Source: Hyphococcus sp.
GTDB taxonomy: Bacteria > Pseudomonadota > Alphaproteobacteria > Caulobacterales > Parvularculaceae
Length of the DNA stretch: 64,000 nt
Direction of reading: 5' to 3'
NCBI GenBank assembly: GCA_028289605.1
Contig: JANQON010000009.1
Span: forward strand, 712,548 to 776,547
The stretch's first letter is position 1, and every line of letters begins with the position of its first letter. Both the position numbers and the translations under genes were made by a program. This document shows positions 59,764 through 64,000 of this stretch, piece after piece. The notes under the pieces are model-generated. The model saw only the letters and a list, made by a program, of their open reading frames with translations. It was not told the origin of the DNA and searched no databases.

Positions 59764-61554
59764 CTAGCGGACCTTAACGGCGGCGAGGTCGTCGCCGTCT
59801 TTGGTCATCACATGCGTTGAACAGGCAAGACACGGATCAAACGAGTGAATCGTGCGAAGGATTTCGAGCGGCTGCTCCGGGTCGGCCATGGGCGTATCGA
59901 GCAGCGACGCTTCATAGGCGCCGATATTGCCCTCCGTATCGCGGGGGCCGGCGTTCCATGTGGTCGGAACGACACATTGGTAATTATCGATCTTGCCGTC
60001 TTCGATGCGCACCCAATGGCCCAGCGCGCCGCGCGGCGCTTCGGTGAAACCGACGCCCTTGGAGGATTTCGGCCAGCTTTTCGGCTCCCATTTCTGAATA
60101 TTCGCCGTCGTCACATCCCCGGCCTTAATGTTGGCGATGAGCTTATTGTAGAAATAGAGCATTTTTTCCGCCGCCCACTGACATTCTAGTCCGCGCGCAG
60201 CCGTCCGCCCAAGGGTCGAGAACAACGCCTCTACTGGTAAATCCAAATGGCGCAGCGCCGCTTCCGTCGGTTCTTTGAATTCCGGAATGCCGCGCGCATA
60301 GCCGATGATGTAGCGCGCAAGCGGTCCGACCTCCATGGCGTTGCCTTTCCAACGCGGGCTCTTTATCCAGGAATACTTCGCGTTCTCATCAAGCTCCTCA
60401 ATATGAGCCTTGGAACCTTTTGCGTTCGGGCCGAGGACGTAATTGGGATCGGTCACGCCATCCCAAGGATGCAAACCGATCGCTTCATCGTCGTAGGAAT
60501 ACCAGGAATGCGCGACGAATTCCTGAATCTCCTCTGGATTGCGTTGATCGACGTCGTAAACTTCGTTGAGGTTGCCGTCGATGATGGCGCCGCGCGGCAG
60601 CAATAGGTTGTCCCCTGAATAGTCGTTGGCGTGCTCCGGTATATCACCGTAACTCAGAACCGATTTCGACGAGAGGCCGCCCCCATAGGTCCATTCCTTG
60701 TAAAAAGACGCGATCGCCAGCAGGTCCGGCAGATAAACCTTCTCCGTGAATTCAATGGACTGGTCGATGATGGATTTAACAAGGTTTAACCGTTCAATAT
60801 TGACTGCGCCGACGGCGCCGACATCTTCGATATTGATCGGGCTCGGCACGCCGCCGACAAGCCAGTTTGGATGCGGATTTTTGCCGCCGAACACGGTGTG
60901 GATTTTCTTAATCTCCTTCTGGAAATCAAGCGCCTCCAGATAGTGCGCAACCGCCATCAAGTTGGCTTCCGGCGGCAATTTATAAGCCGGGTGCCCCCAA
61001 TACGCGTTTCGGAACAGCCCAAGCTGGCCGGAATCAACAAACTTCTTCAATTTGTTCTGCAGATCGCGGAAGTATCCGGGACTGGAGAGCGGCCACGACG
61101 AAATTGACTGCGCCAATTCGGACGTCGCCTTCGGGTCCGCAGAGAGCGACGAGACAACATCGACCCAATCCAGCGCATGCAGGTGGTAGAAGTGCACGAT
61201 ATGATCATGCACTTGCAACGCGAGCTGCATCAGATTGCGGATGGAGTTGGCGTTTTCGGGAATGTCGATGCCAAGCGCATCCTCAACCGCACGCACGGAT
61301 GTCAGCGCATGGGTGCCGGTGCACACGCCGCAAATCCTCTGCGTGAAGGCCCATGCGTCCCGCGGGTCGCGTCCTTTCAGGATCACTTCAAGGCCGCGCC
61401 ACATGGTTCCTGTGGACACGGCGTTGCGAATGACATTCGCGTCGTCGACATTCACTTCTATGCGTAAATGCCCTTCGATTCTTGTGATTGGGTCGACAAC
61501 GACCCGTCGCCCGCCGTCGTCAAGGGTGAAGCCGTTTGGTGTTTGCATCGCCAT
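59764..61554 (-). CDS. hupL: Uptake [NiFe]-hydrogenase large subunit HupL
   Basis: A 596-residue catalytic subunit that oxidises H2. The Ni-Fe ligands are intact: L1 motif [10 protein letters not shown] with C75 and C78, and L2 motif DPCLACSTH with C575 and C578. After H581 a 15-residue tail ([15 protein letters not shown]) remains for removal by HupD. Other group 1 signatures are [41 protein letters not shown] and [18 protein letters not shown]. It is carried to the periplasm bound to HupS. Its ATG shares one base with the hupS stop. Confidence 0.98.
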   Translation of the reverse strand: MAMQTPNGFTLDDGGRRVVVDPITRIEGHLRIEVNVDDANVIRNAVSTGTMWRGLEVILKGRDPRDAWAFTQRICGVCTGTHALTSVRAVEDALGIDIPENANSIRNLMQLALQVHDHIVHFYHLHALDWVDVVSSLSADPKATSELAQSISSWPLSSPGYFRDLQNKLKKFVDSGQLGLFRNAYWGHPAYKLPPEANLMAVAHYLEALDFQKEIKKIHTVFGGKNPHPNWLVGGVPSPINIEDVGAVGAVNIERLNLVKSIIDQSIEFTEKVYLPDLLAIASFYKEWTYGGGLSSKSVLSYGDIPEHANDYSGDNLLLPRGAIIDGNLNEVYDVDQRNPEEIQEFVAHSWYSYDDEAIGLHPWDGVTDPNYVLGPNAKGSKAHIEELDENAKYSWIKSPRWKGNAMEVGPLARYIIGYARGIPEFKEPTEAALRHLDLPVEALFSTLGRTAARGLECQWAAEKMLYFYNKLIANIKAGDVTTANIQKWEPKSWPKSSKGVGFTEAPRGALGHWVRIEDGKIDNYQCVVPTTWNAGPRDTEGNIGAYEASLLDTPMADPEQPLEILRTIHSFDPCLACSTHVMTKDGDDLAAVKVR

Positions 61555-62657
61555 TATTCCGCTCCCTCGTCGACTTTTTCCGGCTTCGCGGACGCGGATT
61601 TATCGCGAGCGCGTTTCAACGCCGACAGGCCTGCATGGGCGGCGACTGCAGCGCCAACCACGCCGCTCGCCATTAAGCCAATCTGATCGGCGTTGGCTTC
61701 AGCGCCCAGCGGCGTGTTCACTTTTGCGAGTCGATCGTAAAACGGCCCGTTGTCCCAGAACTCCTCTTCGGAGCATCCGATACATCCGTGACCAGACTGA
61801 ATGGGAAAGGAAACGCCTTCGTTCCAGCGAACCGTTGAACACGCGTTATAGGTTGTCGGCCCGCGGCAACCCATTTTGTACAGACAATAACCCTTGCGCG
61901 ATCCTTCGTCGTCCCAGGCCTCGGCGAACTGGCCGGCGTCAAAGTGCGGCCTGCGATAGCATTTGTCATGGATGCGTTGACCGTAGAACATCTGCGGTCG
62001 CCCGAGCCTGTCGAGCGGCGGTACGCGATCAAATGTCAGCATGTAAGTGATCACGCCGGTCATGACTTCCGCGATAGGCGGACAGCCCGGCACCTTAATG
62101 ATGGGCTTGTCCCGAATGACCTTGTGAATCGGCGTCGCCCGTGTCGGGTTGGGCGCGGCGGCTTGTACGCAACCGTTTGACGCGCACGATCCCCATGCAA
62201 TGACCGCTTTTGCGTCGGCCGCCATTTCTTTAAGCTGCTCAACAAAAGGGCGACCGCCGATAATACAATACATACCGTCCTCGTTGAGCGGCGGATTGCC
62301 CTCAACGGCGAGGATATAGTTTCCCTTATGCTCTTCCCGGATGTCGTGAAGAATTTGCTCCGCTTGCTTACCCGCCGACGCCATCAATACATGCGCGTAA
62401 TCGAGCGACAGCATGGACAAAACGACGTCGGACACCAGCGGATGACCTGATCGAATAAAACTTTCTGAACAGCACGTACATTCCAGACCATTGAGCCAAA
62501 CCACTGGCGTACGGGGCTTTGTCTCCATGGCGCGGGCGATCTGGCCAACATAGGCTGGCGAAAGACCCAGCGATGTCGCTGTGAGAGAACAGAATTTCAT
62601 GAAAGAGCGACGACTGACGCCCTGCTTACGGATCAACTCGTAAAACGTGTCAGCCAT
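61554..62657 (-). CDS. hupS: Uptake [NiFe]-hydrogenase small subunit HupS, oxygen-tolerant type
   Basis: A 367-residue small subunit with a twin-arginine signal ([18 protein letters not shown]). It holds three iron-sulfur clusters; the later ones are bound by segments such as [19 protein letters not shown] and [13 protein letters not shown]. The proximal-cluster region reads [10 protein letters not shown] (C60, C62, C63) and [10 protein letters not shown] (C158, C163), with C192 in VPGCPP. C62 and C163 are the two extra cysteines known from HyaA and HoxK, which create the [4Fe-3S] cluster of oxygen-tolerant group 1d enzymes. A C-terminal membrane helix ([18 protein letters not shown]) faces HupC. 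ATG 62657 is chosen because it gives the normal leader; GGGAGG lies about 13 bases upstream. First gene of the hup-hyp operon. Confidence 0.97.
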   Translation of the reverse strand: MADTFYELIRKQGVSRRSFMKFCSLTATSLGLSPAYVGQIARAMETKPRTPVVWLNGLECTCCSESFIRSGHPLVSDVVLSMLSLDYAHVLMASAGKQAEQILHDIREEHKGNYILAVEGNPPLNEDGMYCIIGGRPFVEQLKEMAADAKAVIAWGSCASNGCVQAAAPNPTRATPIHKVIRDKPIIKVPGCPPIAEVMTGVITYMLTFDRVPPLDRLGRPQMFYGQRIHDKCYRRPHFDAGQFAEAWDDEGSRKGYCLYKMGCRGPTTYNACSTVRWNEGVSFPIQSGHGCIGCSEEEFWDNGPFYDRLAKVNTPLGAEANADQIGLMASGVVGAAVAAHAGLSALKRARDKSASAKPEKVDEGAE

Positions 62658-63056
62658 GGATTGTTTGTTACCTCCCGTTATCACCAAAGAAACTGCATGC
62701 TCTTTAATGAGACTCAGGCCTTGCCGCAGAAGTGAACATCGCGGACGACGTTTCCTGAGCGATACAGATCTAGTTATCGAACCTCGCAACAACCGAAATT
62801 CGTTTCAGCATGGGGCATCCTTCGATCTGCAATTTGACCTGCGTCAAGAATTGAATTGGATCTACGGCCAATACTGAGGCTTGCTGGAGCGTTGAGTCCG
62901 CTTCGCTAACCGAGGAGAGCGCAACCCGCTTTCTAGAGAGTTTTTTGAGTAAAAACAGTACACTGATTTTATGTGCATGCTTGCAGAGATATGCAGATGT
63001 GGTCTCTTTATCGAAGCACAAATCTGAAAACCCGAAGAGCAGGAGCCCGGCGAACA
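62658..63056. promoter_or_regulatory. Divergent hupS-hupE control region
   Basis: A 399-bp gap between the divergent starts of hupS and hupE. It holds one clear regulatory element, the FNR/FixK-type dyad at 62834-62847. I searched by eye for a sigma-54 promoter (TGGCAC-N5-TTGC type) on both strands and found none. No ORF with a ribosome-binding site is supported. Confidence 0.6.
62834..62847 (+). promoter_or_regulatory. FNR/FixK-type binding site
   Basis: TTGACCTGCGTCAA is a perfect TTGAC-N4-GTCAA dyad, matching the CRP/FNR-family consensus (TTGAT/C-N4-A/GTCAA) at all core positions. It lies 177 bp upstream of hupS and 209 bp upstream of hupE, between two divergent hydrogenase genes. Low-oxygen control of hup and hyp genes by FixK or FnrN is known in other Alphaproteobacteria. 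Which regulator acts here is not known. Confidence 0.7.
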
Positions 63057-63605
63057 ATGACGGACACATTTAGAGGTATTCTCCGCACCGCAGCGTATCT
63101 CATGGCTGGCGCTCTAGTTTCGGCGCCGGCGCAAGCGCATGTCGGACACGCAGGCGAACCGGCTGCCATGTCTTCATTGATTGACGGCGCGCTGCATCCG
63201 CTAACCGGAATCGATCATTTGATCATACTGCTGGGCGTGGGCGCGTACGCAGCGATTCATATCGGGCGCTCTGCTTGGTTTTTACCCGCTATGTTCGCCG
63301 GATCGATGTTAGCGGGGTTTGCGCTTGGGCAGTCGAGTGCGCCGTTTGGATTGCTGGAACTGGCGATCGCAGGATCAACGGTAGGCATGCTTGTCTTGCT
63401 CTTGGCGCCGCGCGGATTTCAGCAATACGCAGTAATTCCGATTTCCCTTTTCGGCGTTGCTCACGGGTTTGCTCACGGATTGGCGGCGCCATCCGCGGGG
63501 GCGCAGCAGTTCGCCTTGGGCATGTTCGCCGCAGCGCTCGCCGCTTCGAGCTTCGGCATGCTTGCGGTTCGGTTTTTGGCGTCAGTTAACCGTCAAAGGC
63601 GATAA
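63057..63605 (+). CDS. hupE: HupE/UreJ-family nickel transporter
   Basis: A 182-residue membrane protein with a signal sequence (MTDTFRGILRTAAYLMAGAL ... APAQAHVGHAG) and about five further helices. The metal-transport histidine motifs of HupE/UreJ are present: HPLTGIDHLIILLGVGAYA and GVAHGFAHGLAAP. In R. leguminosarum HupE imports nickel by facilitated diffusion for hydrogenase. ATG 63057 is chosen for its signal peptide; the reading can be extended to 62973 but without support. Unlike the common hupSLCDE order, it is divergent from hupS and transcribed alone. Confidence 0.93.
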   Translation: MTDTFRGILRTAAYLMAGALVSAPAQAHVGHAGEPAAMSSLIDGALHPLTGIDHLIILLGVGAYAAIHIGRSAWFLPAMFAGSMLAGFALGQSSAPFGLLELAIAGSTVGMLVLLLAPRGFQQYAVIPISLFGVAHGFAHGLAAPSAGAQQFALGMFAAALAASSFGMLAVRFLASVNRQRR

Positions 63606-63970
63606 CGGACGTCCCTTTGACAATTGCAAGCTGAACGATAATTGCGCCGAAGTCATATTCCTTCTCGAGGACAAGTATCTCACTGCGGAAACGGTCGACA
63701 CTCGGATTCTTGGAGAACGACACCCCACGTTGCCGTAGCTGAAAACTCCGGCGTTACGGCGCCTAACCGACAAGGGCGCGCGCTGGCGCCGCCCGATCAC
63801 AGCCTCGATCCGCCTTCATCGGCGCGGTTTCAGCTTACTCCGACAGTTACGCTCCTGACATAGTGGCGCTTATCTGCATTGTCCGCTCCACAAACACTCA
63901 GAAGGACCAACGCTTTTCGACCGAGTCCCCGACCCATCCGGTCGCGGCGACCCATTTCCAGGAGACGTTC
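63606..63970. other. Intergenic region downstream of hupE
   Basis: This 365-bp stretch shows no gene that I can support; the short readings inside lack ribosome-binding sites and domain signals. A TTGACA at 63617 is followed by GATAAT only 14 bases later, too close for a confident sigma-70 promoter. It should contain the hupE terminator and the promoter for the gene starting at 63971, but I cannot place either. Confidence 0.4.
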
Positions 63971-64000
63971 ATGACCCGCTTGCTTGCCGCAGCCAGCGCC
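63971..64000 (+). CDS. Start of a gene running off the right edge
   Basis: Only ten codons are present (MTRLLAAASA). The ATG follows GGAGACGTTC, giving a GGAGA ribosome-binding site at ideal distance. The basic start followed by Leu and Ala residues looks like the beginning of a signal peptide. The product cannot be named. Confidence 0.55.
   Translation, partial: MTRLLAAASA

Noticed and set aside
1..64000. Prophage, insertion sequence or integron content
   Set aside because: No transposase, integrase, resolvase or phage structural gene was recognised on either strand, and the large operons are intact.

Overview
The window looks like a chromosomal piece of a marine-type alphaproteobacterium. 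The support is indirect: GC-rich DNA, a Xanthomonas/Caulobacter-style TonB receptor, a ManD closely resembling alphaproteobacterial versions, and a hupSLCDFGH(IJ)K-hypABFCDE cluster of alphaproteobacterial type. A Parvularculales/Hyphomonadales/Caulobacterales-like lineage is my guess, not a demonstration. I saw no rRNA, tRNA, CRISPR array or insertion sequence.

Region 1 (about 1-26.7 kb) is a locus for taking up and degrading a glucuronate-containing, probably sulfated polysaccharide. Leftward, a TonB-dependent receptor is followed by a cytoplasmic beta-glucuronidase and a sodium/solute symporter cut by the window edge. Divergent to it is a GH28-like protein. A leftward group (ManD, a second GH28-like protein, TRAP binding protein DctP) faces a ten-gene rightward operon: FadR-type GntR regulator, uronate isomerase UxaC, TRAP DctQM, an (alpha/alpha)6-type protein, S1 sulfatase, formylglycine-generating enzyme, a Tat-exported enolase-superfamily enzyme and two exported or unknown proteins. 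Leftward again come a heparinase II/III-like lyase lipoprotein and a CapA-like protein. Many of the enzymes carry lipobox or Tat signals, so depolymerisation probably takes place on envelope surfaces. Glucuronate would enter through TRAP or SSS and pass through UxaC and ManD towards KDG; the fructuronate reductase and KDG kinase/aldolase are not in the window. Four similar ATTGGT...CCA sites suggest one GntR regulon.

Region 2 (27.1-40.5 kb) holds a PEP-CTERM-like protein, a giant (about 3,240 aa) autotransporter whose passenger repeats carry RTX-like GGxGxDxL turns, and a two-component system (NarL-type regulator and 7TMR-DISM histidine kinase) divergently arranged just upstream.

Region 3 (40.6-48.9 kb) contains a leftward OsmC / flavin monooxygenase-like / OsmC / methyltransferase operon, two membrane-anchored winged-helix regulators with TPR-like periplasmic parts, and a small secreted protein.

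Region 4 (48.9-63.6 kb) is a complete uptake [NiFe]-hydrogenase cluster, 15 genes leftward from hupS to hypE, with hupE divergent. The small subunit has both supernumerary cysteines of the oxygen-tolerant type. A rubredoxin-HybE fusion replaces separate HupI and HupJ. An FNR/FixK-type box lies between hupS and hupE. A new gene begins at the right edge.
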